The notes beneath the pieces were generated by a model. It was not told the origin of the DNA, did not search any database, and worked only from the letters and a program-made list of their open reading frames with translations. From Chloroflexota bacterium (GTDB taxonomy: Bacteria > Chloroflexota > Dormibacteria > Dormibacterales > Dormibacteraceae), in assembly GCA_005880915.1 (NCBI GenBank), contig VBIW01000042.1, positions 47,255 to 111,254 of the forward strand: a stretch of 64,000 nt of DNA, in the 5' to 3' direction. The position numbers were made by a program, and so were the translations under genes. Below, one piece after another: positions 53,573 to 63,100 of the stretch. How positions within the stretch are numbered: position 1 is the first letter of the stretch; the number at the start of each line of letters is the position of its first letter.

Positions 53573-54574
53573 ATGTCGAGGGTCGTTGTCATCGGGGGAG
53601 GAGTCATCGGCTGCGCCGTTGCCGAGCGGCTGAGCCTCGACCGGCACCAGGTCACGCTGCTCGAGCGCGACCAGCTCGCCGGGCGCGCTTCGGGCGCCGC
53701 CGCGGGTGAGCTGAGTCCAGCTCGCCCCTCCGACGCCCAGAGCCTCGCCATGTTCCCCGAGCTCGTGGCCCGGGTCGAGAAGGACAGCGGCATGAACGTC
53801 GAGTTCCGCGTCCAGCAAGGCTTGAAGCCTGCTTTCACTGACGACGAGGCGGCCGCCCTGAAGAAAGAGGGTGGGCGTTGGGTCGACCCGGCCGAGTGCC
53901 GGAAGATCGAACATGCGGTGAATCCGGACGCCCTCGGAGCGGTCCTGATCGAGCACGCGCATCTCACGCCGCCGCGCTTCGTCCGCGCGCTGGCGCGAGC
54001 GTCAGCCTCGCGCGGCGCCGAGATCTGTGAGGGGACGCCGGCCACCGGCTTCGATGTGGCCGGTCACCGTGCCCGCGGCGTCAGAACGCCGGATGGAATC
54101 ACAGCCGCCGATTGGATCGTCATCGCGGCCGGGCCATGGACCAGGGAGGTCGCGTTGAGCGCCGGCATCGACGTCGAGGTCCGACCGCAGCGCGGCCAGC
54201 TCGCCGCGCTCGACCCTGGGTCGCTCATCCTGCGGCGCAGCGTCTTCTGGTCGAACGGTTACCTGGTGCCGAAAGGCGACGGCAGCATCATCGCCGGCGG
54301 CACCGAGGAGGACTCGGGTTTCGACGACCGTCCGACGGTTGAGGGGATAGCCAGGCTGCTCGAGCTGTCGCGAAAGCTGGTGCCTGCTCTCGCCGCGGCG
54401 ACGCTGCAGCGAGTCTGGGCGGGCCTGCGTCCTGTGACGCCGGATGGAAGGCCGATCGTCGCGGCGTCCACCTTGAGGAACCTCATTGTCGCGACGGGGC
54501 ACCATCGCAAGGGGATCCTGCTCGCTCCGCTGGCGGCGGCACAGGTCGCGGACATCATCAACCGCGCTAAATAA
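53573..54574 (+). CDS. FAD-dependent amine oxidase, ThiO/glycine-oxidase-like
   Basis: This 333-residue flavoprotein of the DAO family has the dinucleotide-binding start VVVIGGGVIGCAVAERLSLDRHQVTLLER. The C-terminal region VWAGLRPVTPDGRPIVAASTLRNLIVATGHHRKGILLAPLAAAQVADII is typical of glycine oxidase ThiO, which makes dehydroglycine for thiazole synthesis. No other thiamine gene is adjacent, so another amine substrate is possible. The frame opens upstream across the repeat, but the ATG at 53573 begins the FAD motif. It is divergent from imuA. Confidence 0.85.
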   Translation: MSRVVVIGGGVIGCAVAERLSLDRHQVTLLERDQLAGRASGAAAGELSPARPSDAQSLAMFPELVARVEKDSGMNVEFRVQQGLKPAFTDDEAAALKKEGGRWVDPAECRKIEHAVNPDALGAVLIEHAHLTPPRFVRALARASASRGAEICEGTPATGFDVAGHRARGVRTPDGITAADWIVIAAGPWTREVALSAGIDVEVRPQRGQLAALDPGSLILRRSVFWSNGYLVPKGDGSIIAGGTEEDSGFDDRPTVEGIARLLELSRKLVPALAAATLQRVWAGLRPVTPDGRPIVAASTLRNLIVATGHHRKGILLAPLAAAQVADIINRAK

Positions 54575-54578
54575 AAGG

Positions 54579-54602
54579 GCCGGGGCTCCACAGAACCCCG
54601 GC
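54579..54602 (-). terminator. Rho-independent terminator for the Lys/Ala-rich peptide gene
   Basis: GCCGGGG and CCCCGGC form a 7-bp GC stem with a ten-base loop. On the minus strand the stem is followed by CCTTTTATTTA, a T-rich tail. It lies 38 bp past the stop of the small minus-strand gene and may also end transcription of the oxidase gene from the other side, though with no T-run there. Confidence 0.75.
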
Positions 54603-54640
54603 GCATGAACTGACTTACGAAACGAATGAAGAGAAGTGAG

Positions 54641-54715
54641 CTACTTCTTCTTCGCGGTCTTCTTAGCTGCCTTCTTCGCTGCTGGCTTCTTCGCGGCCTT
54701 CTTCTTAGCTGCCAT
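54641..54715 (-). CDS. 24-residue Lys/Ala-rich basic peptide (histone H1-like)
   Basis: On the minus strand an ATG preceded by a very strong ribosome-binding site (AGGAGG, 7-8 bases before it) opens a 24-codon gene. The product is built only from Met, Ala, Lys, Thr and one Pro, in the pattern AAKKK-AAKK-PAAKK-AAKK-TAKKK, with 13 lysines. This is the composition of the tails of bacterial histone H1-like and HU-tail proteins, so non-specific DNA or RNA binding is likely. A terminator follows at 54579-54602. It may be a free-standing remnant or a true mini-protein. Confidence 0.7.
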   Translation of the reverse strand: MAAKKKAAKKPAAKKAAKKTAKKK

Positions 54716-54776
54716 TTTGTTTCCTCCTTCTCCTAGAGATATGGACCGGTCGGTTCCATTGGTTTTCGCCGCAGAC

Positions 54777-54790
54777 CCTCATCGATGAGG
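54777..54790. promoter_or_regulatory. Perfect 14-bp palindrome upstream of the basic peptide gene
   Basis: CCTCATCGATGAGG is a perfect palindrome about 60 bp before the peptide start on the minus strand. The surrounding gap (54716-55017, about 300 bp) holds no convincing gene. Its right part has an AT-rich run with eight T residues (near 54940), unusual in this GC-rich DNA and a likely promoter region for one of the flanking genes. Confidence 0.35.
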
Positions 54791-55017
54791 ATTCCGAGAC
54801 GTTGGCGGTTTGTCGAAAATGGACGCCTTTCTCGTGCCGAGTCCGTTGCCTCTGTGGTGGCAACCACGAGCAGCATCGCCATACAGGTTGTTGTGATACT
54901 CGATGAACCCCACTCACGTCAATGGTTCGCGAAGAATTTTTTTTCCCGAGGTTGTGGAAAAATTTGCGGAGGTTGCATCGCAGCGCGACCAAGAGTGATG
55001 TCTGAAAGACTGCGACG

Positions 55018-55527
55018 ATGGTGATGATGAGAGTCGTTCTCGGTCATGGCGCATCTGGCAATGCGGCGTCGATGAAACCGTATGTCGTCGGTTTCAAGCG
55101 ACGTGGAATCGATGCGGTCGCGGTGGATCTTCCTCGCGGTGGCGCGGAGAAAGCGGTCCCCGTCTTCATCAAGACATCCGGTCGAGGACATGAGGTCATC
55201 GGCGGTGGTCAGTCATTCGGTGGAAGGGTCGCGAGCATGGCCGCAGTGGAGGCTGACTTCGGTGGCCTGGTCCTTTTCTCTTATCCGCTGCACCGGCCAG
55301 GCTTCCCCGACCAGCTGCGCACCGAACATTGGCCCCGCATCCGCTGCCCGGTCCTGTTCCTGAGCGGCGACCGCGACCCGTTCGCCAAGATCGAGCTGCT
55401 CAAGCAGAAGATCAAGCTCATCCCGGACGCCCGACTCGAGGTCTTCAAGGGTCAGGGCCACGGCCTGCTCGCGGTGCTGGATCAGGCGCTCGACGTTGCG
55501 GCACCGTTCATAGAGTCGCTGCGGTGA
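55018..55527 (+). CDS. Alpha/beta hydrolase (KANL3/Tex30-like)
   Basis: This 169-residue cytosolic protein is a compact alpha/beta hydrolase. LGHGASGNAASMKPYVVGFKRRGIDAVAVDLPRGGAEKA matches the start of the KANL3/Tex30 hydrolase-like family, with the nucleophile Ser66 in GGGQSFGGRVASM. The acid is in LFLSGDRDPF and the His in FKGQGHGL. Three in-frame ATGs lie at 55018, 55024 and 55027; the last places the first strand directly at the N-terminus. The substrate is unknown. Confidence 0.82.
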   Translation: MVMMRVVLGHGASGNAASMKPYVVGFKRRGIDAVAVDLPRGGAEKAVPVFIKTSGRGHEVIGGGQSFGGRVASMAAVEADFGGLVLFSYPLHRPGFPDQLRTEHWPRIRCPVLFLSGDRDPFAKIELLKQKIKLIPDARLEVFKGQGHGLLAVLDQALDVAAPFIESLR

Positions 55528-55529
55528 TT

Positions 55530-55578
55530 CCACCTCCCCATCCGGCGCTGCGCGCCACCTTCCCCTCTAGCGGGGAAG
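55530..55578. repeat. REP-like element, copy 5
   Basis: CACCTCCCCATCCGGCGCTG and CGCGCCACC are followed by CTTCCCC-TCTAGC-GGGGAAG (55559-55578), a variant of the family hairpin. It lies just after the stop of the small hydrolase gene and before the next hydrolase gene. Confidence 0.7.
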
Positions 55579-55590
55579 TCACTTAGCCAA

Positions 55591-56460
55591 ATGGCTGCCA
55601 GTCAGCACATGGTCCAGGCCAATGGGCTGCGCTTTCGGACCCTTGTGGATGGGCCTCCGGGCGGCGAGCTCGCCATCCTCTTGCATGGATTCCCCGAGGG
55701 GGCCGAGTCATGGTCGAAGCAGCTCGACGCGCTGGCGCGGGCAGGTGCGCTCGCGGTCGCGCCCGATATGCGGGGCTACGGCCTCACCGATGTTCCCGGT
55801 GCCGTGGACGATTACGCAATCAGTCACCTGGTCGACGACGTCGCCGGCATCATCAAGGCGTTTGGACGCACGAGCGCTCACATCGCCGGGCATGACTGGG
55901 GGGCAATCGTCGCGTGGTTCTTCGCCAGCGAGCACCCGGAGATGACGAAGACGCTGAGCGTTCTGTCCGTCGGGCACCCCGCGGCGGTCGCTGACGCCGG
56001 CTGGAAGGACCCGGACCAGCGCAATCGCTCGCGGTACATCGGTCTCCTCTTGATCGAGGGCAAGGCGGAGCACGTCCTCTCCGAGGAGGAGTACCGCCGG
56101 CTGAGCGCGATGTTCGCCCTTCCGCCGAATCCGGAAGCTGTGCCGCGGACCGTGGTCGAACACTTCGTGAGATCGATGTCGCGACCCGGCCGGCTGACCG
56201 CGGCGCTCAACTACTATCGAGCGAACTTTTCCGACGCCAGAGTGTGGGCTGCGCTGTCCAGGCAGGTGAAGGTCGACGCTCCGACCGTCCTGATATGGGG
56301 CGACCAGGACCCGGCGCTCGGACGTTTGCAAGCTGAGACTACTGCGGAGCACATGACAGGTGAGTACCGACTCGAGGTTCTTGAGGGCGCTGGACACTGG
56401 CTTCAGTTCGAGCGGCCCGACGAGGTTGCCCGCGCACTCATCGCCGTCATCACTAGGTAA
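55591..56460 (+). CDS. Alpha/beta hydrolase (epoxide-hydrolase-like)
   Basis: This 289-residue enzyme has the HGFPE oxyanion motif at 32-36, a nucleophilic aspartate at 102 in GHDWGAIVAW, an acid in WGDQDPA (Asp238 or Asp240) and His269 in GAGHWLQF. An Asp nucleophile in GHDWG is found in epoxide hydrolases and haloalkane dehalogenases. A cap domain spans about 135-215, with a tyrosine pair in LNYYRANF, which favours an epoxide hydrolase. Natural substrate unknown. It shares a strand with the small hydrolase upstream. Confidence 0.85.
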   Translation: MAASQHMVQANGLRFRTLVDGPPGGELAILLHGFPEGAESWSKQLDALARAGALAVAPDMRGYGLTDVPGAVDDYAISHLVDDVAGIIKAFGRTSAHIAGHDWGAIVAWFFASEHPEMTKTLSVLSVGHPAAVADAGWKDPDQRNRSRYIGLLLIEGKAEHVLSEEEYRRLSAMFALPPNPEAVPRTVVEHFVRSMSRPGRLTAALNYYRANFSDARVWAALSRQVKVDAPTVLIWGDQDPALGRLQAETTAEHMTGEYRLEVLEGAGHWLQFERPDEVARALIAVITR

Positions 56461-56470
56461 GCTTTCACCG

Positions 56471-56758
56471 ATGCTGCACCCGGGTGAGTCGGAACGGCGT
56501 GGTGGGCTGCGCCGCCTCGATGACATTCTCGAAAGCCTCGAGCAGTTGAACCTTCACGACAAAACCGACCTGCCCGACCACGTGGCCGAAGCCCTCGTCA
56601 TGCTCGGCATCGAACAGCCGCACTCCATTCCGATTCCGCAGCTGATCGAGCGCGTATGGGCGATGCAGCAGCCGTATCTGATCACCATCGTCGTCGAGCG
56701 CCGGCGCCGAAGGCGGCGCAAGGTCTCGACCGAATCGATCGCGCCCGAAGCGCACTGA
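56471..56758 (+). CDS. Small hypothetical protein, first gene of the glucan operon
   Basis: This 95-residue protein begins MLHPGESERRGGLRRLDDILESLEQLNLHDKTDLPDHVAEALVMLGI. It has a helical middle and a basic end with a run of arginines (VERRRRRRRKVST). I recognise no family. The gene ends four bases into the next one and lies 10 bp after the hydrolase stop. It may be a small regulator of the downstream enzymes; this is a guess. Confidence 0.65.
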   Translation: MLHPGESERRGGLRRLDDILESLEQLNLHDKTDLPDHVAEALVMLGIEQPHSIPIPQLIERVWAMQQPYLITIVVERRRRRRRKVSTESIAPEAH

Positions 56759-57573
56759 ACCCGAGCGAGTGGCTGGACGTCTTCTCACGCATAGGTGACG
56801 GCGTGCGCCGCGCCGTCCTGCCGCTGTCCGGCACCGAGGCCGGCCGCGCGCCGCTGAGCGTCGGCGCGGGCGGCGACACCACGATGGAGCTCGACCGCGC
56901 CGCCGAGGCCGTTGTATTCAGCGAGCTGGCCGGCCTGGCCGAGCGTGGTGAGAAATTCTCCGTGCTCTCAGAAGAGGCCGGCCACCGCAGCTTCGGTGCG
57001 GAGTACCCACTCGTCCTGGTCGACCCTGTCGACGGAAGTCTCAACGCCAAACACGGCGTACCTCTCTTTGGCCTGATGCTGGCGGTCCTCGACGGACCGA
57101 CAGTGGCCGACACCTACGGAGGCCTGGTGCTCAACCTGAACACCGGAGAGGAGTGGCGCGGGATCCGCGAGCAGGGCGCCTGGCGCGCGGGCAGACCTCT
57201 GGCCCCGATGAAGCGGGCGGACCACACGCGCATCGAGCTGCTCGGGCTCGAGAGCACGCCCCTCTCGGTCACCGTGGCGAGACCCCTGCTCGAGCACTCG
57301 AACAAGATCCGCATACTGGGTTCGATGGCACTCTCGATCGCTTTGACGAGCGCGGGAGGCTTCGACGTCTTCTGCGCGCCGCTACCCATGAGGGTCTTCG
57401 ATATGGCGGCAAGCCTCCTCCTTCTGGGCGAGACCGGAGGCGTTGCAACGAATACACAAGGCGAGCCGCTGGGCAACCTGCGATGCGACCTGGACAGCCG
57501 CTCGACGCTGCTCTGCGCGCCGACGCGCGAGCTGCATGCGGAGGCGTTAAGGATCCTCGGCACAGGATCGTGA
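56755..57573 (+). CDS. Inositol monophosphatase-family phosphatase (start uncertain)
   Basis: This Mg-dependent sugar or polyol phosphatase of about 272 residues has the metal-binding Glu in LSEEAGHRSF, the signature LVDPVDGSLNAKHGVPLFG (DPxDG) and the late acidic site VFDMAASLLLLGETGG. Relatives hydrolyse inositol phosphate, fructose bisphosphate or histidinol phosphate. Its operon with glucan enzymes favours a sugar phosphate. No ATG, GTG or TTG is near the upstream stop; a CTG at 56755 overlaps it (CTGA), while the first GTG at 56803 would cut the N-terminal helix. Confidence 0.85.
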   Translation: MNPSEWLDVFSRIGDGVRRAVLPLSGTEAGRAPLSVGAGGDTTMELDRAAEAVVFSELAGLAERGEKFSVLSEEAGHRSFGAEYPLVLVDPVDGSLNAKHGVPLFGLMLAVLDGPTVADTYGGLVLNLNTGEEWRGIREQGAWRAGRPLAPMKRADHTRIELLGLESTPLSVTVARPLLEHSNKIRILGSMALSIALTSAGGFDVFCAPLPMRVFDMAASLLLLGETGGVATNTQGEPLGNLRCDLDSRSTLLCAPTRELHAEALRILGTGS

Positions 57574-58907
57574 ACTTCGATCCGCGTCGTACCGTCTTCG
57601 CGATCCTCAGCTTCGAAGGCCCCGACCGCTACAGCCAGGCGGGAGGCCTCGGCGTCCGGGTGAAGGGCCTTTCGCGCTCGCTTGCGCGGATGGGGTACCT
57701 GACATACCTCTATTTCTGTGGCGACCCCGACCTGCCAGGCGAAGAAGAGCAAGAGGGCGGGCGGCTGCAGTACCGGCGCTGGAGCCGGTGGATCTCGGCC
57801 CAGCACCGCGGTGGCGTGTACGACGGCGAGGAAGGCAAGATCCGGGACTGGAACTCGAGCCTGCCGGGCGCGCTCATCGAGATGGTGATCGAACCGGCGG
57901 CGGCCGCGGGCAAGCACGTGGTCGTGCTCGGCGAGGAATGGCATACCTCGTGGTCGATGAAGCTCATCTCGGACCTGCTCTACCGCCGCGGCTTGCGCGA
58001 TCGGGTGGTCATGCTGTGGAACGCCAACAACACCTTTGGCTTCAACCGCATCGACTGGGGTGCGCTGAACCTGGCGACCACCGTCACAACGGTGAGCCGG
58101 TACATGAAGTTCAGGATGTGGGAGTCGGGCCAGAACCCTATCGTCATACCGAACGGCATCCCGAAGGAGTCGATCATCGACGCCGACCCGAAGGCGGTGG
58201 CAGAGATTCGATCGGCGGCCCGCGTCGATCATTTCTGGTTCAAGATCGGGCGGTTCGACCCAGACAAGCGCTGGCTCACCGCGGTCTCAGCCGCTGCCCA
58301 GCTGAAGCGCCACGGCGAATCGGTGAAGCTGCTCATGCGCGGGGGCAGCGAGCCGCACGGTCTCGAGGTCATGACCCACGCTCAGCGCCAGGGACTCGTG
58401 GTCAGGCACGCCGACGCTCCGAAGGACGCGTCGGGGTTGGCCGCGCTGCTCAGAGACTCGAAGGAGGCCGACGTCGTGAACGTAACGAGCTTCGTCGGCG
58501 ACGGGCTCGTCCCGGTCATCTACTCGGCGTGCGACGCCGTGCTCGCGAACTCCGGCCACGAGCCGTTCGGGCTCGTCGGGCTCGAGGTCATGGCCGCCGG
58601 AGGAATCGCGGTGACAGGTTCGACAGGGGAGGACTATGCGGAGTCATACCGCAACGCCGTCGTCCTCGAGACCGAAGACCCCATCGAGATCGTCGCCGAG
58701 CTCTCCGCCTTGAAGCAGAGGCCGCGCCTCGTTGCTGGTCTCCGGAAGCGTGGTCGGGCCACCGCTCGCGATTACGTTTGGGAGAAGGTGATCGACCAGC
58801 TCCTCCTCCGTACCGACTTCGCGGCGGCCCGACAGGCGGTCACGAACCACGACGAGCCGGCGGTGAAGCCCGCCACGATGCGTCCGGCGAGAGCGAAACG
58901 TGGCTGA
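57570..58907 (+). CDS. Glycosyltransferase, GT4-type (GT-B fold)
   Basis: This 445-residue retaining glycosyltransferase has a glycogen-synthase-like N-terminus (TVFAILSFEGPDRYSQAGGLGVRVKGLSRSLARMGY), including the Gly-rich acceptor loop. The C-terminal nucleotide-sugar site shows FKIGRFDPDKRW and the E-x7-E motif in HEPFGLVGLEVMAAGG. The GTG start overlaps the phosphatase stop. Sugar donor and acceptor cannot be told from the sequence. In this operon a glucosyl transfer to a storage or compatible-solute glucan is likely. Confidence 0.87.
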   Translation: MNFDPRRTVFAILSFEGPDRYSQAGGLGVRVKGLSRSLARMGYLTYLYFCGDPDLPGEEEQEGGRLQYRRWSRWISAQHRGGVYDGEEGKIRDWNSSLPGALIEMVIEPAAAAGKHVVVLGEEWHTSWSMKLISDLLYRRGLRDRVVMLWNANNTFGFNRIDWGALNLATTVTTVSRYMKFRMWESGQNPIVIPNGIPKESIIDADPKAVAEIRSAARVDHFWFKIGRFDPDKRWLTAVSAAAQLKRHGESVKLLMRGGSEPHGLEVMTHAQRQGLVVRHADAPKDASGLAALLRDSKEADVVNVTSFVGDGLVPVIYSACDAVLANSGHEPFGLVGLEVMAAGGIAVTGSTGEDYAESYRNAVVLETEDPIEIVAELSALKQRPRLVAGLRKRGRATARDYVWEKVIDQLLLRTDFAAARQAVTNHDEPAVKPATMRPARAKRG

Positions 58908-60111
58908 GCGAGCAGTCGTGTACGCGGTGGTGCATCAGCCAAGGCGGCTCAAGCTCCCGGCTTATCTGGTCCCGGCCCGAACGTCGCCGGAAGAAATGGC
59001 GGCGTATCTCTTCGACGACGCGCTTGACCGCCACTACTTCGACAAGGTCGCGGAGTATTCGTATCGGCCGGCTACGGTCGCCTTCAGGGAGCTGGCCCGG
59101 CGCGGCTGGAAGATGTCGATCGGCTTCAGCAACTCGTTCCTCATCCAGGCTGAGCGGTGGGGCAAGAAGGTGCTGGACTCCTTCCAGCGCCTTTGCGCGA
59201 GTCCGAACATCGAGGTCGTCTGCGTCGAGCCGTACCACTCCTGGCTCTTCTATGTGGACATCGTCGCGTTCAAGGAGTCGATGCTGTGGGCCCGGAAGAG
59301 GCTGGAGGATGTGTTCCAGAAGCCGGTAGCCATCGCGGATACGACCGAGATGTTCATGTCCAACGATGTGTACTTCGCCCTCCAGCAGTGCGGGTTCACA
59401 GGCGCATTCATGGAGGGCCGGGACTGGCAATTGGGGTGGCGGGAGCCGACCCACCTCTACCGGCACCCCGGGCAGCATCTCTCGCTCATGCCCAGGCATC
59501 ACGAGCTGTCCGACGACGTGGGCTATCGGTTCTCGAACCAGGCGTGGGTCATGTGGCCGCTGGCTCCCGAGACGTATGCAGGTTGGGTCCGCGAGTGCTG
59601 GGGCGACGTCGTCACGCTGGGCTGGGACTTCGAGACGTTCGGTGAGCACCACCGGAAGGACTCGGGAATCTTCGAATTCATGCGAGGGCTCAACACCCAG
59701 CTGCGCAAGCGCAAGGTCCGCATGCTCCTTCCGTCCGAGGCGATCGCCGAGCTCGGTGACGCGAGCTACCAGGTCCCGGTGAGCGAGTACGGCACGACAT
59801 GGGCCGGCGAGGGTGGGATGGAGTTCTTCTTGAGCAACCAGGCGCAGCAGGGCGTTTTCCGGCTGATGCACCATGCGTACTCCAAAGCGCGGCTGACCGG
59901 CGACCCGCACCTGATCGAGCTCGCGAAGTGGCTCTTCCAGTCTGACAACCTCCACCTGATCCAGTGGTTCGGGCGATCGGGCCCGGAGGCCGAGGTCAGC
60001 GCCTACTTCACTCCGTCCGAGTGGTGGGAGCTCGGCAGCCACGGCATCATCCGGGAGCAGCAGCAGGTCTATCTAAACTTCATCCGTGCACTCGATGAAT
60101 TTGCGAAGTAG
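58900..60111 (+). CDS. Glycoside hydrolase family 57 enzyme
   Basis: This 403-residue GH57 protein is an alpha-amylase or glucanotransferase type enzyme. The first motif is VVHQPRRL. A glutamate in DTTEMFMSND (Glu150) is a likely nucleophile, and Asp243 in TLGWDFETFGEHH matches the acid position. No signal peptide is seen. It starts with GTG inside the end of the glycosyltransferase gene and ends three bases before the GH57-GT5 fusion. Whether it cleaves, branches or transfers glucan chains is not clear. Confidence 0.87.
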   Translation: MAERAVVYAVVHQPRRLKLPAYLVPARTSPEEMAAYLFDDALDRHYFDKVAEYSYRPATVAFRELARRGWKMSIGFSNSFLIQAERWGKKVLDSFQRLCASPNIEVVCVEPYHSWLFYVDIVAFKESMLWARKRLEDVFQKPVAIADTTEMFMSNDVYFALQQCGFTGAFMEGRDWQLGWREPTHLYRHPGQHLSLMPRHHELSDDVGYRFSNQAWVMWPLAPETYAGWVRECWGDVVTLGWDFETFGEHHRKDSGIFEFMRGLNTQLRKRKVRMLLPSEAIAELGDASYQVPVSEYGTTWAGEGGMEFFLSNQAQQGVFRLMHHAYSKARLTGDPHLIELAKWLFQSDNLHLIQWFGRSGPEAEVSAYFTPSEWWELGSHGIIREQQQVYLNFIRALDEFAK

Positions 60112-60114
60112 CCC

Positions 60115-63100
60115 ATGAAGGCTCTGAACGTCGCCTTCGTATGGCATATGCACCAGCCTTACTACAAGGACGACCTGACGAGCACGTATCTCCTGCCGTG
60201 GGTTCGGCTTCGCTCGGCCAAGGACTACTACAAGATGCCGGCGCTGCTCGACGGCTATCCGAAGGTGCGCGCCACGTTCAACCTCGTGCCTTCGCTGCTG
60301 GCCCAGATCGAGGACTACGGCAAGGAGGAGTCGGTCGACCTCTTCCTCAACCTCAGCAAGCGCGCCGCGGCCGACCTCAAAGGAGAAGAGCGCGACTTTG
60401 TGCTTCGCTGGATGCGCGAGTCGCCGCGCGCGCTGCGCGTTCAACAGTCACCCCGCTACCTCGAGCTCGCCTCACGCGCTGTGGACGCGCAGTTCACGAC
60501 CACGGACATCCGCGACCTGCAGGTGTGGTTCAACCTCGCCTGGTGCGATCCGGTCTGGGTCGAGCAGGACGCGCGGCTCGCTGAGCTGAAGCGGAAGGAC
60601 CGCGATTTCACCGAGGAAGACAAGACGATCCTCTTCGGCGCTCAGCTGGAGCGCATCCGAAGCGTCGTTCCCAAATACCGCGAGCTCGCCGAGCGTGGCC
60701 AGGCGGAGCTCACCTTCTCGCCGTACTACCACCCGATCCTGCCCCTGATCTGCCATGTCGACTCCGCCCGCAGCGCCAACCCCCAGATCCAGCTTCCCGA
60801 GCGCCACTTCTCGCATCGCGAGGATGCCGAGCGCCAGATCGAGCTCGGCATGGGATTGTTCGAGAGAATGCTGGGCCGCCGGCCGAAGGGCATGTGGCCC
60901 TCCGAGATGGCCGTCGGCGAGGCTGTGATCGGTCTCACCGAGAAGGCAAAGCTCGACTGGATGATCAGCGACGAGGAGGTGCTCGCCCGTTCGCTCGAGG
61001 GGCACTTCAACCGCGACGAGCATCTTTATCAGCCGAAACGCATCGCGCGCGAGGGCGGCACGGTCTCGATGGTCTTCCGCGACTCGCAGCTCTCGAACGT
61101 GATCGGCTTCGACTACCAGCGCATGTCATCCGTCGACGCCGCGCGCGACCTGATGGGGAGGCTGCGCCGGATCCGCGACGTGCAGGGCGACCGCGACTTC
61201 CTGGCCGTGATCGCGCTCGACGGCGAGAACGCATGGGAGTTCTACCCACGCGATGGCCACGACTTTCTCAACGCGCTTTACACGGAGCTCGAGTCCAGCT
61301 CTGACGTCGTCACCACGACGGTGTCCGATTTCCTCGCCGAGCATCCCCCGCAGCAGCAGCTCCACCACCTTCACACAGGGAGCTGGATAGGCGCGAGCCT
61401 GGACACCTGGATCGGCGACCCGGAGCACAACGTCGCGTGGGACTTGCTCGCTGAAACGCGGGACTGGCTCGACGCGCAGTCGCAGCAGCGGCCTCGCGAT
61501 TCCCAACAGGCGGCGCTGGCATGGCGCGAGATCCTCATCACCGAAGGCAGCGACTGGTTCTGGTGGTTCAGCCGCAAGCACGACTCGGGCATGGACCCGA
61601 TCTGGGACAACCAGTTCCGCCTGCACCTGCGCAACGTCTACAAGCTCATGGGTGCCCGCGCCCCGGCGCGGCTCTTCCAGCCGATCATCAAGCGCGCCCC
61701 GACGCCGGAGCGCGGCGTTCCGTCCGCGGTGATCAGCCCCGCCTCCAAGCACGACCCTGCATGGGCCCAGGCCGGCTACTACCTGGTCGGCTCCGGGTTT
61801 GGCGCCCTGCACCGGCCGGCGGGCGTGGTCGAGCGCGTGTACTACGGCAACGACGACGAGAAGATGTATTTCCGGATCGACTCGCCACGTTCAGCGAGTG
61901 AGCTCGAGCAGCAGAAGATCGAATTCTGGCTCTACATCTCGGGCCCGCCCGCGCTCGATGGCAAGGGCGACCTCGAGCTCCCGCTGCCCAAGACCGCCAT
62001 GACCGACCTCGGCTTCGAGCCCTCATACGTGGTCCGGATCACGCCCCGGGCGCAGGCCGGCAAGGTCACGGTGGCCCGCGTCCTCGAGCCGCAGACTCGG
62101 GCCATCACGGACGCGAGCTGGGATGTCGAGGATCCGTTTGCGATCGCGATCCCGTTTGGGCGGATCGGCAAGCACGTGGGCGACGCGCTCGAGCTTGCGC
62201 TTGTCGTGAGCAGGGAAGGTCGCGACATCGAGATTGCGCCGCCGTCCGGCGGTCTTGGCTTGCGCGTCCCGGGCCAGACGCGTGCGGTCGAGGTCGCGAA
62301 CGCGAAGCACCTCAAGGTGCTGGTCGCGACCGCAGAGCTGGCGCCGTTTGCCAAGCTCGGCGGCGTGTCCGACGTCGCGGCCTCGTTGTCGAAGGAGCTG
62401 CGGCGGCTCGGCCACGACGTGCGCGTCGTGTTGCCGCGTTACCGGCAGGTCGACATCGGACGCTACGGCCTGCGCGCGATCGCCGACGTGCAGGTGCCTC
62501 TGGGCACCGACAGGATGCCGGCCACGATCTTCGAGGGCCGGCTGGGCGAGATGGTCGTCTACTTCATCGACTGTCCGCCTTTGTACGACCGCGATGGGAT
62601 GTTTGGTTTTGGAGACGACGACGCGCGGACGGTTTATTTCTGCCGCGCGGTCCTCGAGATGCTTCCCGCGCTGGATTTCTTTCCCGACGTCATTCACGTC
62701 CACGACTGGTTCGGCGCGCTGATCCCGAACCTGCTCGACCGCGTTTACGACTCCGAGCCCTACGCGGACATCGCCAGCACGCTGACCATCCACAACCTCT
62801 CCGCACAGGGGGTGTTCGGTTTCGGCGCGCTGATGCTGGCAGGGTTGCAGGAGTGGGGGCTGATCCGGCTCGGCATCCCGGGCCTGGACAACGTCGTCAA
62901 CCTGCTGGGGCGGGGAGTCCATTTCGCCGACGTGGTGAACACCGTCAGCGAGCGCTACGCGAAAGAGATACAGACGCCGGAGTATGGCGAGGGCCTGGAC
63001 GAGCTGCTGCGGCGCAACACGCAAAAGCTGCACGGCATCTTGAACGGCATCGACTACGAGATCTTCGATCCGCAGCGGGATCCGAACATTCCCCACCACT

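Noticed and set aside
56755..57573. The IMPase-family protein as the missing histidinol-phosphate phosphatase (HisN)
   Set aside because: Possible by family, but its operon contains only glucan enzymes and the his operon is 46 kb away, so a sugar phosphate is more likely.
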